Assembly (NCBI GenBank): GCA_030998015.1
Contig: JARWMV010000007.1
Span: forward strand, 248,001 to 312,000
DNA from: Ceratorhiza oryzae-sativae
Lineage: Eukaryota; Basidiomycota; Agaricomycetes; Cantharellales; Ceratobasidiaceae
Length of the DNA stretch: 64,000 nt
Direction of reading: 5' to 3'
Shown one piece after another: positions 33,527-45,121 of this stretch; position 1 is the first letter of the stretch, and every line of letters begins with the position of its first letter. The notes under the pieces are model-generated. The model was not told the DNA's origin. It ran no database searches and worked only from the letters and a program-made list of their open reading frames with translations. Made by a program: the position numbers and the translations under genes.

Positions 33527-35336
33527 TCAAGACGAGGGCCTCGCATGTTGGTTGTATGCGGGAGGGGGAAGCTCGTCATCCGTGTTCACATGCCCACTCC
33601 GCTCGCTCGTTACAGTTCCGCTGGTATCGGAAATTCCGAAATCGGACTCTACCCGGTTATTTGCGGGGGGTGGATTGGCTAGACCTTTTCGTCGAACTGG
33701 CGTGCTGACCGCTAATGAATTATTGAGACAATGCGCCGCGTATACTGATGAGATTCTCACCTTGGGCAGGCGGAGTCACGCTAGCGACGGGTTGAAGTGT
33801 ACCTTGCTCACTGGTGTACCCCCAAGGAGGTTGGCTCGATGAATGATTCAGTAGAGGGGGCGACGGCCTTGCTTGTGTCATGTATTGTTGAACACCTGGC
33901 GTCTTTTGGCGGCGGCGACGAAGGTAAAATAGGGTACCGAAGCATACCAAGATGAAGAGGGCGACGCCACCAACTACACCACCAACTATCGGACCGGCGG
34001 AAGACTTGTGTTTTGTAACTGGTGATCTAAACAAAGGGTGAAAATGAGTGGATAAACAGAGCCACTAGAGTGACGTACCCGGGAAGGTACCTATTCAGGT
34101 TGTGATTTTAGCTCGCAAGTGCCTTCGCGGAAAAGTAAAGTCCCACCTAAAGAAGTCAAGTTCCATGAGAGTCCCCACCGCATCCGAGTGGGTTAGCTGA
34201 ACCGAATGTTCCCCATACTCCAAATCGGTTGCATTCCATAGCATCTTTTGGTGGGTCTGTCCTAGCTGTAAGAACATTGCGAGTTGCATGGAAAATGCAC
34301 GAGCTTACAGTAAGATTCGAGTATGAATCAATAATCCAGCTTTGTACCCCATCAAGCGTCACATTGATCTTTCCGTAGTCAGGTCTTGTGCCGCCAAAGT
34401 ACCACACTGCCGTCCCGTTGAACTTGAACGTAACTTTTCCTCCGGGAGTGTCTGCACGGTGTATTGTACCGTTGAAGTATGCTGTCGAGGTTTGAGCAAG
34501 CTGAATTGGGGAGCTTTGGGATCAAAGACATCCTATCTTAGAGTGTGGCCTACCGGACTTGGGGCCCATCCAGTCTGAGAATAGACAAGGCTATTCAAAG
34601 CTGAGTCGTCGACAAACAAGGCCTCCTTTGGGACAATCGAGGCAGTACTACTCCAGATATTGAGCCACGCAAAATGAACCAGCCATCCTACTCACGGCCC
34701 AAGAAGCTGAGGCGTAAAACCATGGTCTGACTCAATTCTAAGTACATCAGCTAAAACTTGGCCGCTGCCATCCTGCCGAACTCACTCAAAATAGTCCAAG
34801 GTAGTCCGCGCGTTCGCAGGTCCTGCATGCACAAGAATAATATAGTGATCTCCGGGCCCGAGATCCTTCTGAGACCATATCAGCTGCTGATACTGCAGCT
34901 CGGAAGCGTTAGGAAAAACTTGTTGCGCAGCTCCGTTGCTATCAAGGGTGATATTAGTACGAGCGCGGCTTGGCCCGGAATCCCCGTAGTAGTATATGGC
35001 GTTTCCTGGACAAAAGTCTCTCAGGAAGGAATTGCCGATAAAAAGGAGAGAAACCTTGCCTTGGAAGAAGTAGATGAGGCCCGCGTTTGGTTGTATACTG
35101 AAGTGAAGACTGTTGTTCCACCTCGACGACTGGCTGTAGTCTTTCTTCCAACCAAAGGAGGAGTATTGGATCCCATCCAGCTGATCTAAAGTAAAGACCT
35201 GGCTGTCGTCAACAGTTTGGTTCTTGAGCTCCTGTGAGCGAGTGAAGCAGGAGTAGCGCAACAATGCAAGAGCGAGGGCAAGGAGAGACATGCCCATCGT
35301 CGTTGTAGCCAAGTAGAGACAGAGTGGATTTCCCAC
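33527..35336 (-). CDS. Single-pass membrane protein with beta-sandwich ectodomain
   Basis: This is a common basidiomycete layout. A hydrophobic N-terminus (MGMSLLALALALLRY, second Met) acts as signal peptide. Two extracellular segments follow, with family-like motifs (SLLFIGNSFLRDF, AIYYYGDSG, ITLDSNG, QQLIWSQKDL; then YFGGTRPDYGKINVTLDG, LGQTHQKMLWNATDL, GEHSVQLTHSD). A transmembrane helix (IVGGVVGGVALFILVCFGTL) is followed by a basic stop-transfer FYLRRRRQ. A cytosolic tail in the last exon (33527-33711) ends with DELPPPAYNQ. The coding sequence is in about five exons; the last splice joins PPAQ to AVSTPVRRKG across 33712-33759. Function unknown; the ectodomain type suggests ligand or glycan binding. 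Confidence 0.72.
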
Positions 35337-36684
35337 ATATCCGTGGCTGCTGCAGGGGAGGCGATACCGATAATGGCATCATGGCCGTGTTTGCCAAGCC
35401 AGCGACGTGCCGAGGCTCGGTTACCATCGTGACACCGAAGTCGATCCAGCCGGTCACGTGGTCCATTCGGCCTGGTGCTGTGTCCGTGTTTGCCGCTCGA
35501 TCGGGACACTTCACAGCATATATCAGGGCATCAAATTACGAACAACCGAGTCCACCATCTCAGCCACGAATGAGATCTTGCCCTTTTATCATGCACTGAC
35601 AACTGTACATGCATCCCCTAGTACCCGATACATTACTGCTGCGTATTCCAGTGAAGACGTCTTAGGTTCGGGCATAATACTCCACCGATGGAGAACAGTT
35701 AACGATCCGCGCTCTTCGGAATTCTGCCTTCTCTTTGACAGCCGCCCACCCAAGTGGTTGAACCTCGTTTCGCAAACAAACCAATCGTCCGGGCACGAAC
35801 GCCAAACACATAGCGCATCACCATGCGACATATACCCCTTGAGTGGCTTCCATCTTTTGATGTATGGATATTGTGGACTCGAAACGTCGATTGCGTGGGC
35901 AGTGCATCACGCTCAGAATATGTTGAATTGAGCTACTCACTAGTTGATCACGGGTAATTCTCGAAAGAACAACGTTGATTCACAACACAGAAAAGGAGAT
36001 CATAGGCGGGACGCAATCGCGATCAGACGGGGTGAAATACGCAGACGCATTCTCGGGGATGACAAAGATGGGAGCAAGTTGATATATACGGAATTTAAAT
36101 GAATGTACTACAACTTGAAAACCAGTCGTGGCTATCGTATTGTTGGCTTTCAAATGACACGTCGTTCTATGCTCAGCAATGGCTTCAGTATTAGTATTCA
36201 AGGCGGACGATTCGCCCACCAAGCAAAGTGATATCGTTATGGATCAACAGCATGACGGGCTCGGCATCGGAGAGATAAACAAAACATAGCGGTAATAATA
36301 GAAATAATGACACATGCGAATGATCGATTTGTAGGCTCGGATTTCGATAGATAGCATTAAAAGGATAATAAAGTAGGGCACAACAGTGCATGTCGTTCGT
36401 GGGAATGATACAATATGATGCAGGATGGTTTTGGTATGGAGTAGAATGCCTATCAATGCCGTTCTAGAAGTTGCTGGAGTAAGAGAGGGTATCGAATGAG
36501 TGTAACATGGCGGTTTAAGCATGTCATATCGTTAGGCGAGCAAGCCATATGCGGTAAGGGCAGTTGTCCAAGAATGCAGGGGCTTTTGTGGGAGGGGTGA
36601 GGTGTCTTTCAGTTTATGGAGTGCCGATTTGTGCCACGGCAGCATGATCAATGTGACAATCAACCCGTCGAAAGGACCCACTAG
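35337..36684. other. Intergenic
   Basis: No gene or coding similarity recognised on either strand. Confidence 0.5.
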
Positions 36685-37949
36685 CTAGGATGTTGCCAAC
36701 GGCGGTCCCTGGCTGATACCCACATTACGTCCACGAGGTCGAGGAAGCTCGGATAGAGATGGCTCGATCAGGGCATCACAGATATCCGACGGCGCCTACC
36801 GAAATCGTAAATAAACCCAATCCAGTTCTATTTAAAATGATGTCAACGTACCAGTTGAGTTGAAGCGTAAACAACCGGGTTTTGGTCAATTGTACCAATA
36901 CGATGCAACTCGTGTTTGATCCGTCGGACAACGTCTTTCCATGTACTAGAGCCCCAGCGGAACGTTTTGTCTTGAAAAATCGTAAACAAGGCGTCCATGA
37001 AGTGATCCCCGACTCGATTGTCCGCATGCGATACTTCGCTGCTCTGACTAGACGCCATGATGACCAGCTGGGGATTTTCGGTCCCATCCAACAAAGTTTC
37101 CATCACTTCCTCAGCATAGCAGCAAGCTAGCACGAGCACAGTAATGACCCCGGCCGGTGGGGTTTGAAGCGCTTGTCGAACCGAACGCCAGCGACAGCGG
37201 GAAGTTCCATCAATCGTCAGCTCATTCAAAGAATAGTGGCCGCTGAGAACGAGCCAGCGGATTTGGCGTGACGAACGGTCATCGGACGACCTCGAGAGAT
37301 ATGCCGCAACCTGATCTGTTAAGCACCAATTTGAACTCGAAGCCAGTTTATCAAGAATCCTTTCCCAGAAGCCCAGCTTGTAGAGATGTCGCATTATACC
37401 AGTGACGTCGCGTTTTATAGACTGATAGCATACGCCAAGGGATGTAGGAGCACAAGACTCAAACGAGTCGGCTGTATCGACTGTTACTGCGGCACACATA
37501 GGTTTCAGTTGGTTGGAGGATGAAACTGTTTGGTTTGGGTTATGTATAAAAGCTCGAAGCCCTTCTGGAGTCGCGACCGCAAGTTCGGTTATCGGTCCGG
37601 GGCCACCGCACGGGCTAGGAGACACGACCGTGTGTTGCGCGCCTTTCTTGCCGTTTGTGGAACCGCGGGCTTGGGCAGCGCTCCGGAATGAGACAAACGG
37701 GATCTTTTTGACCAGCCAACTGACAAGTCTCGTCGCCAGAGAAGGACGAGGCGATGATGATCGAGGACCGGGGTATCTTGCAGAGTGATCTTCCGAGCCG
37801 TTCTCATTGGTTGCATTTCGGGGTTCATATTTGGGCCAGCCCGAATTAGACATATTGGAATTTTGAATCTCGTTGGTGTCGACCAGATCGGAAGCCCGGA
37901 CCCACTGGGGGCTGGGCGACCCTTGAATAGTTCGGTCGATGTTGCCCAC
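36685..37949 (-). CDS. Divergent caspase-like (C14) protein, paralogue 3
   Basis: About 402 aa. The N-terminal 130 residues are polar, then ATRLVSWLVKKIPFVSF and the family block ELAVATPEGLRAFIHNP; here the block starts with Val, not Met, so translation must begin upstream of it. The caspase-like core shows IKRDVTGIMRHLYKLGFWE, LVLSGHYSLNELTIDG (His position), ITVLVLACCYAEEV (Cys position) and LVIMASSQSSEVSHA followed by FMDALFTIF. The Asp before the Cys pair is replaced by Ala, unlike paralogues 1 and 2. Exon 1 ends at 36852 (...STQL); a 56-nt intron (36796-36851) leads to a last exon of 37 codons (36685-36795) with APSDICDAL and RGR, in the same splice phase and place as the other two. This is the most diverged copy. 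Confidence 0.68.
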
Positions 37950-38378
37950 TTCATTAGCCGAGATGAATCACATTGAGCTCGTGAGAAATGACGACTAGCT
38001 ATCACAACTCACTGTGACAAGTAGTAGCGTGTTATCTCGAGTCTATTAGGGGTAATCAAAACAGTTCGCTCCAGGCGGACAATGAGAGGTATGCGAGACG
38101 GGGGTTTTGGAGGTCGCAGCCTTCCAGCCTGTTCAAGTTAATAACGAGTGCGCAAGGGGCTCCCTGTGGCATCATCAGAGTGCCAATGCAATCTATGCGC
38201 GGTTAAAGCCCCGAATCCGGGTTTCAGATAGGTTGCGCATTTGGTTTCAACAAGTGCAGCAGGGAGGCAAGAAGGCGTTTGGCGAGCGTCTACAGTCGAT
38301 CAATGATCAGGCGCCTGCTGGCGACAACACTTTGACACGAAATTCAATGTAGCAGCCTGTATATTTGCATGGAATAAA
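37950..38378. other. Intergenic
   Basis: Upstream of caspase-like gene 3 and downstream of URC4. An 81-codon plus-strand frame at 38107-38352 has no recognisable features. Confidence 0.5.
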
Positions 38379-40087
38379 TCAAAACACCGTTCCATCACTC
38401 TCAATCTCGATCGGCGGGCCACCTGTCTCTGGTCGTTTTTGTTTCGCTATCTCGCGCCCCCCTTTCCACGTTGCGCTCTCCAAAACTTGAGCCAACGTCA
38501 GGTTCGGTGCGTTGAGGTATTTACGCAGAGCTGCAGCAATGCGATCGCTAAAACAAATGGTCTGTTGGAATTTGTATTTTGAGGAGGGATGAGAAACACG
38601 CACAGTTCAATGACAGTGATTGCCCGCCATTCAATTATTGCAGGGTGAGATGGGGCTAGTCTTGCGATATCGGCCTTCGGGTCTGGATAGAATGAGGAAA
38701 CAGTTTCTTTCCGGAGAACAAGAACTCCGAAATCAACCAAGAGTCCCCCTGGCACGTAAAATCAGACATGCAACACAGGACGAACATCCAAAAAGGGACA
38801 TCCCGCTCACCATTTCGGTATTCGGGTAAGCCTGTCATATCTTCTATACCTTCAACCTGCCATCCGAGAACTTTTTCGATCGGTTCAATAAGGCTGTACG
38901 CCAGCCATTGGCTCAGCTTGTGAAATGGGACTAAATCGGCTCCCGCGGTCTCCTGACCTGGATTAATTTTGGTTAGAAGACTCGGAAATCTTCTCGCCGC
39001 CTCTGGTGGAGCTGCACCCACCGGTATGAGCGCCTAGGGCTGAGCACGGCCACACGTCACCCAGCGATATGCCTCCGAGCTGTGTTCGCGTGGTAGGCCA
39101 AATAGGGGCGAGCCCATCAATGAGCACGTGCCATAAAACAGACATATGGATGTATGTTTTCCCTTGTTGCGCTCTTCCCTCTTTTTGGAGGAAATCTGTG
39201 GGATATCGTCCGTGAGCAACATGAAACGAATGGCAATCACAATGATTTACCAAGCATGTTGCCTGGTCGCCCTTCCACTCCAAAAATTTCAGGGCTCGCG
39301 GAGAGCGCGTTGCCAAGGTTGGCAAGCAGGTTGGAGCGGCCTTCTAATCCGCTCATCGGATTCGACGCTGATACTTGCATAGCCGCACCTGTACTCTGAG
39401 GCGTGATGCCCTTCAAGCCAGCAGCTACACACTCTCCTGTTAGACTTCGTTGCAACTCCGACTTTAACAAACGAAACCCACCATCCACCTGTAGCCCCCT
39501 ATCGCCCGCAAAGAATCCTTCGAGAAACATATCGAGGCTAGCAATTGCCAGGCCCTCGCTTCGCCCAAACTTGGCACCTCCGTCTTTCTCAGTGTAGGTC
39601 CACGCGTTGCCCGCGCCCGCGTCCAGCAGGACCGACACGAGGAAGAGGTCGATCAGGCGTTTCGCAACATCGAGCGGCGAAAGCTCGCGAGACCATTCGG
39701 CCAGAAGGGGGGCGATGCGCTCGCGTCCGGCATCAAAGTGTCTCCATCGGCTGTGGGGCGCGATCTAGGGCGCGATGTGAGAAGGAGGGTGTAAGAATTT
39801 AGGTAATGGCCTCACGGTGTTGTACGCGGTCCCAAAGTCGCGCTGTCAATAACCCGATTACTGGATCAGTAACCCCGCACGGGGGTAAAGCTGTGGGCAC
39901 CGCTCACTTTGATAATTTCGGCACAAAACTTGACGACGTCATCCTCCTTCTCTGGATGATAATTAAAGTACTCCAGTTTGCCCTGTTGCGCAAGCTCATG
40001 TACACGAGAGCATCTCTCCCGAATGGACGGGAGAGTACGCAAATACGCGACTGTGCTCGGAACTGATGCAGTGACCCCGATTTCCAT
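38379..40087 (-). CDS. URC4: URC4-like uracil catabolism protein (DUF1688)
   Basis: URC4 is needed for uracil use as nitrogen source through the URC pathway in fungi; its exact reaction is not settled. The gene reads from ATG 40087 with VAYLRTLPSIRERCSRVHEL and KLEYFNYHPEKEDDVVKFC, then IAPHSRWRHFDAGRERIAPL, VSVLLDAGAGNAW, FGRSEGLAIASLDMFLEG, NPMSGLEGRSNLL, LGGISLGDVWPCSAL, VPFHKLSQWLAYSLIEPIEK, LLVDFGVLVLR and IIEWRAITVIEL. It ends with REIAKQKRPETGGPPIEIES and a final DGTVF. All are blocks I know from the DUF1688 family in this order. Several short introns separate them. No other URC gene is visible nearby. Confidence 0.9.
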
Positions 40088-40275
40088 GGCTCAGTCGAGG
40101 AGAAGTAGAAAGAGGTCAGTGGTAGTTGAGATGGTAGCTGACTAGCCCACGTGATTGCCCGACATGAGGCGGCCAGCAGGCGCGCCGAACAAAGGTGTCG
40201 TCTTCAAGTGATATCGTATATCAAAGGAGATAGCAAACAGGATACATAGCGCGACGGAGATCTGACTCCCTATTT

Positions 40276-42844
40276 TTATTGCAACTCCCGAGACAAGCGC
40301 CAAGCTAAAAGGCTTGCGACGGCGGCACTCACTCCTCCAATCCTGAGTCAGAGTGAACTGAGCATGACCGTGTTCCGAACGTGGATAAACGTACCTGAAT
40401 ATCAGCCCGATAGAGTCGGAACTCGCGTCGTCCTCGACCTCCTCTCGTGCCATCAGTGGCAGTGTAAAATTCGTTCCTGGAGGGACAGTAGCATTGTGGT
40501 TGCCATGCAAAACATTTCTGTGAGGCTCGAGCAAGGCAAACAGAACGGCCGATAACCCCGTGACCAGAAACTGAGGCAACACTACCACTAGATTGTGAAT
40601 GCCCTGTGTGATATTTCATTTTCGTTTTCGCTTCCAGAAATTGGCAAGTGCTTACAAGTATGATGCCGGCCTTGCTCCCAATCCCATCATCCGTCGGCTC
40701 GGTCCCGCCCGCAGCCTCTAACACAGCATCCTCCCTCAGTTCATAGCTTTCTTCTTCTCCCTCGGCAGCAACCCGTCTTTGGAAATCATCGTCCGTTCCA
40801 TTTCTTGCTCCAACGCCACTCATTCGCTTTCCAAATGTCGGGCGACTCCGCCTTGCAGCGTCATTCGAAAAGAGGGCTGAGGCGGGGGTTGAGCCTTCGC
40901 CCCTCACGGACGAGGAAGTCGATGAAGCTGGAGATGGGTCGCGAGATCTGGTTGGGGACCGGGGTTGTGGGGTCGGAGAGAGTGACGGCGATCGAGGACG
41001 GTGAGATGGAGAAGATGAAGAGCGGCGTCTAGACCGATGGTCTATCATCGGTATTTCTTCTATTTCATGCGTAAGGTGTGGGACGGCGCTATAATCAGGC
41101 GACGAAACAAGGATGGCTTCACCAAGCTAAATAGGACCAAGTTGAAGCCAATCCGGGTGTCATGAAAAGAACAACATACCAAGGAAAATGGTGCCCATTG
41201 AGTGACTGCCCAACAAAATCCAGTGAATGTGACAATTACGGTCGCGGTCGTTACGGTTTGGGTAGTCTATGAAACAGTAAACCAGAATAAATAAATAAAA
41301 AGGGTATGACAGAGGCAACCCACAGTGTAGCCATCATGGCGCACGCAAACAGCGCTTGCGATGCAGACCATAACCCAGCAATTGAAATCTTGAATCTCCT
41401 CAACGGTCCTTGATTTTGTTCATCCGCACCTCTTCCGTTGGGCCGGATGAAAAATGGCGCAGCTATGCTAATCGCAAAGCTGACTATCGAGGAATATAGT
41501 AGAGCGAGGGATCCAGCTCGAGCCGCTTCGTCATGAAGCGTCAAGTCGTCTGGCTTCCCCTCTGCAATTCGAGCGGCTTTGTATATTTCTCCTACCCACG
41601 TTGACGAATAAAATAGGACAGGAAACCAGGCTATCCAAGAACTGATTAGAGAATGAAGAGTTGGTCGATATAGATCGGATCACGTTGTAGGCTGATACGT
41701 ACAAAAATTGAACCACGCACTAATACTCATCGTCAGAACCAGGCACTGAGGTTGAAGGGTTTCACATACAATTGCACGTATAGTACGAGGGAGAGTTAGG
41801 ATGTTGTCCCATATATCCTTGAAAATTCGAACAAAGATGTTGCTATCCGAAGAATTCCTGTCATTGACTGACGTTAGAATCAGTCTAGCTTATGGCAAGC
41901 CTGGCGTACCCATCCTGTACCAAAATTTTCTCTTCCACTGACCCCGCCGTAATCGCATGCAACCCAAGTAATAAAACAGACGAAACAATGCTCAATGCCT
42001 CCAATTGCGTTCGTCCGAGCCAAGGAATTACTCGGGGCAAATTTACACCGCCGATGAAGAAGCCTGCTACAGAGCCAAGGCCAAACATTCGGCCAGCCCA
42101 GGCGTTTCCTGCTGCTTGAAGGCTGGGAGGTAGGACATCAACGAGCAGAGCACGATCCACTGCTTGGACTGTGGAGTACTCTATGAGGCATCATAATGAC
42201 GAAACGTCAAAAAACAACCCACCTGCGTTGATCGAAAAGTCTATGCAGAAGATGGCATATACCGCTATTCCAATCGTCAAAGAGTTTGACTGGGTGCCTC
42301 TATAAGCCAAGTATCAAGAAGCGAACGAGCAAAGAGCGCACACCACCAAATATCCCGGAGAATTCACGCGTGAATCCTAGCAGGAGCAGCCCACCAATCG
42401 AAACTAATGAGCCGGCCAACATGTAAGGTCTTCGACGACCCAGCGAGGATGTGCTATGATCAGCGAGCACGCCTACGAATCAACGCAAGGTGAAATGGAC
42501 ATGCATCCTGAACCTGCTGATTCTCACCTATAAGTGGCTGCATTATGAGTCCAGATAGCGGCCCAGCGACGAACACCAGAGCCATGTGCGACTTGTTGAG
42601 CCCCAGCGAGAGCAAATATGGTGAAGCTGCTCCGTGCGTTGTGTTAGCTGTCACCATCACCTCAACCAATCCACGCACCATATGCCATCTCTACCGACCA
42701 GACAATCTGCAAACCCAACATTCCTAGTGTCAAGAGCGGTAGCTGAACCCACCGCGGACCTCGAACTCGAGCTTTGCCCGCCCAAACGGAGCCTTGGGAT
42801 TCGCTATTGGAGCCCCCGGTGGGAAGAACAAATGATCCAGTCAT
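40276..42844 (-). CDS. SLC45/sucrose-type sugar-proton symporter (GPH family, Sut1-like)
   Basis: Twelve-TM sugar carrier related to Schizosaccharomyces Sut1 and plant SUTs, probably for alpha-glucosides or sucrose at the plasma membrane. From ATG 42844: a short N-terminus, LTLGMLGLQIVWSVEMAYG joined by splicing to ASPYLLSLGLNKSHMAL, GPLSGLIMQPLIG, ADHSTSSLGRRRPYMLAGS (the RxGRRRP loop signature), ALLVDVLPPSLQAAGNAWAG and VNLPRVIPWLG. A hydrophilic Ser/Arg-rich insert (40700-41048; many RSRSPS-like units, then acidic EGEEESYELRED) forms a large cytosolic loop before the last helices. The last exon, by splicing at the GTACGT donor near 40393, ends with RIGGVSAAVASLLAWRLSRE and a stop at 40276-40278; the unspliced frame runs falsely to 40142. 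Its phosphorylation-prone loop may regulate it. Confidence 0.86.
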
Positions 42845-43116
42845 GTGATTATAAATCTATTTATTCGAGCCGTTGTATACCAGGCATTAATGTGTTACTG
42901 TCTAGCAGATTGCCAACCTGAAAATCACAGAAGGCGAGACTGCTGTCGTGGTCAGTTCCCTGATCTGCAACTTCGGTCACGTGTGAGAGAATTCTAGTAA
43001 TTCGAATTTCATCATGCCCCCTTTTGACCATCATCTCTCGCCCTCGCCCAAGGGAGATATCACACTCGGTTCTTGGTCATCTCTACCCCTGGTCCTTCGA
43101 CAACACTATCGAACAT

Positions 43117-44745
43117 ATGATACCCCTGGACCAACTACCACACGAAACTATATACCTGATCGTCTCTTACCTTCCATTGCGTCGTGACCTTGCATCGTTT
43201 TGTCTCGCGTCGAGAACGTGCCATCGACTGGGATTCGCCGAGCTATACCAAACTCTGTATCTGGGACAGGCCTCTCATATCGAAAATGTCATCTCACGAA
43301 TCGTGACTGAAAACGAGCCTCAAGCTGCTATGACACGCTCGCTCCGGGCTGCTCCCTGTGTGCGATATCTGATCTTTGATGACGAACGATATGCTCAAGA
43401 TTTCGATCGCGAACAGCTGATATGCGAAGATATTGTCACGAGGCTGACCGTGAATGTTATTCCTTACTTGACCGAACTTGAGAGCCTAGTCTGGAGATCG
43501 CACTGGCTCCACGAAATACCAAGATGTTCAAAGCTTTGAGAACATACTGTCGGAAACTCCGCTCTGTAGAGATATTTAATCTTCATTACTCGATATCCGA
43601 TGAATCAGGTGAGTCTTTCGCTGTGCTGGAGGCTCAGCACGCTGTGTCTGAATCCAGAAATCAGCAAGCTATACGAGCTCGGTAAGTGAGAAGTACACCA
43701 AAGTCGATAGGACAACCATTCATTGTGCTCTTCTATAGCTTTACGGCTTTAAAAACCTGCAACGCGTGACAATTGTTGCGGAACACGTGTCTTTTGGTAA
43801 CACCCTATATGCAATCGCCGCCACTATTCAATAACCCAATCATATACAGTTCGACAAGTGATTCCACTCCCGATAATCCAGATGATCAAGTCATCTCCTG
43901 GCGCTCATTCGTTAGAGTTGACACTCGAAGGTACAGGAATGTGGTCACCAAACAAACTGCTTGAATCCGTCGATCTTACGTTCCCCAACTTGCGCGTGAT
44001 ACGACTCAACGGCTCCCTCACCAAAAATTGGCCCGTTCTCTTTAATCGGCCCTCTCACTTCAGCAATTTTTTCCAACAGCACACCGCTTTGCATACCATC
44101 TCCTTGGCCTGGATGACAAACCTAGAAAACAACTATACCTTCGAACCTGAGCAAATGGCCGGTCTATTCCCGTCGCTGAAGCATTTTGAAGGACCGTCTT
44201 TTCTCTGCCTCGCGATTGCAAGATCATCTCTATCATCTCAGCTAGAGAGCATTAAGGTGCTCGATCGCACTAGCCCGTCCCCTTTGACCCGGGACGACAA
44301 GCCCTCCGTGGACGCCCTCTATAATCTAGCCACGAGTGTTTCGTCCTTGTCATCGCTTTCTCGTTTTCAATTTCTATTGGATCCCAAGGTTCGATTGAAT
44401 CGTATCGTCAACGATTTCACAAAGGTTGCTCCAGGGCTGCGAGAGCTTGCCATGGATGATGCCGTGCTCAAACAGGTGGGATTTCATTTTCAATCATCTT
44501 CAGCCAACATTCTTACCCACATTAAATGCGTTCAGCTCAAAATCACCGAGAGCCTCCATGCGCCAAACCTCCGTAAGCTCACAATTCGAGCAGGACTGGT
44601 GTCACCAAGCATTCTGCGCACTCTGCTGGGTGTATGTCCGAAACTGGAGCAAATTCATGACACATACAATCCCGGGTCTGTTAGATCTTGGCGAGTATGT
44701 CGCCGGGCGGATGGAGCGCCAGAGTTGAAACCTTTATTAGAGTAA
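43117..44745 (+). CDS. F-box protein with leucine-rich C-terminus
   Basis: Starts at MIPLDQLPHETIYLIVSYLP (ATG 43117; an in-frame ATG at 43024 would add 31 residues), a typical F-box that would bind Skp1 in an SCF ubiquitin ligase, followed by LASFCLASRTCHRLGFAELY. The remainder has Leu-rich repeats of the irregular basidiomycete kind (LELTLEGTGMW, FPNLRVIRLNGS, LRELAMDDAVLK, LRKLTIRAGLVSPSIL, LLGVCPKLEQIHD). The frame changes at about 43520: reading HEIP then needs one more base to continue as KMFKALRTYCRKLRSVEIF, so a single base seems lost in the AA of CCAAGATG. Short introns follow at about 43610-43740 and 43800-43850. The target is unknown. Confidence 0.75.
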
Positions 44746-45121
44746 AACGCTTGATTGTCGCAAGACTATGTTAATTGACCATTTGTATTCCTTCCGAATT
44801 ATCATATGTGTAAATATTTATCTTCCAGCTTGTGCCAGGCACGGTCTATCCCCACCCACTTCTCGCAATGAGCTTCCATGTGAACGGATGCTGAATTACC
44901 ATAAGCCACTCTAGTTTCAGGCACGTACGATATTTTTGATGCTTCTTGGATGCCGCGTTCCTTCTCAATATTGGATACGACCATCATGTGCTCGAGCGCC
45001 AATCGGCCTCGGGCATCGATGCTTTCGTTATTCAAAATCGAACGAAGGCTACTGCTTCGGTTGACGTATAAGAATCGACGGATGGATAGCTTTCGTATCG
45101 TTTTTCCCCGCTTAGGAGACG

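Noticed and set aside
38107..38352. Plus-strand 81-codon frame between caspase-like gene 3 and URC4
   Set aside because: No family features; it lies in the shared flank of two well-supported minus-strand genes.
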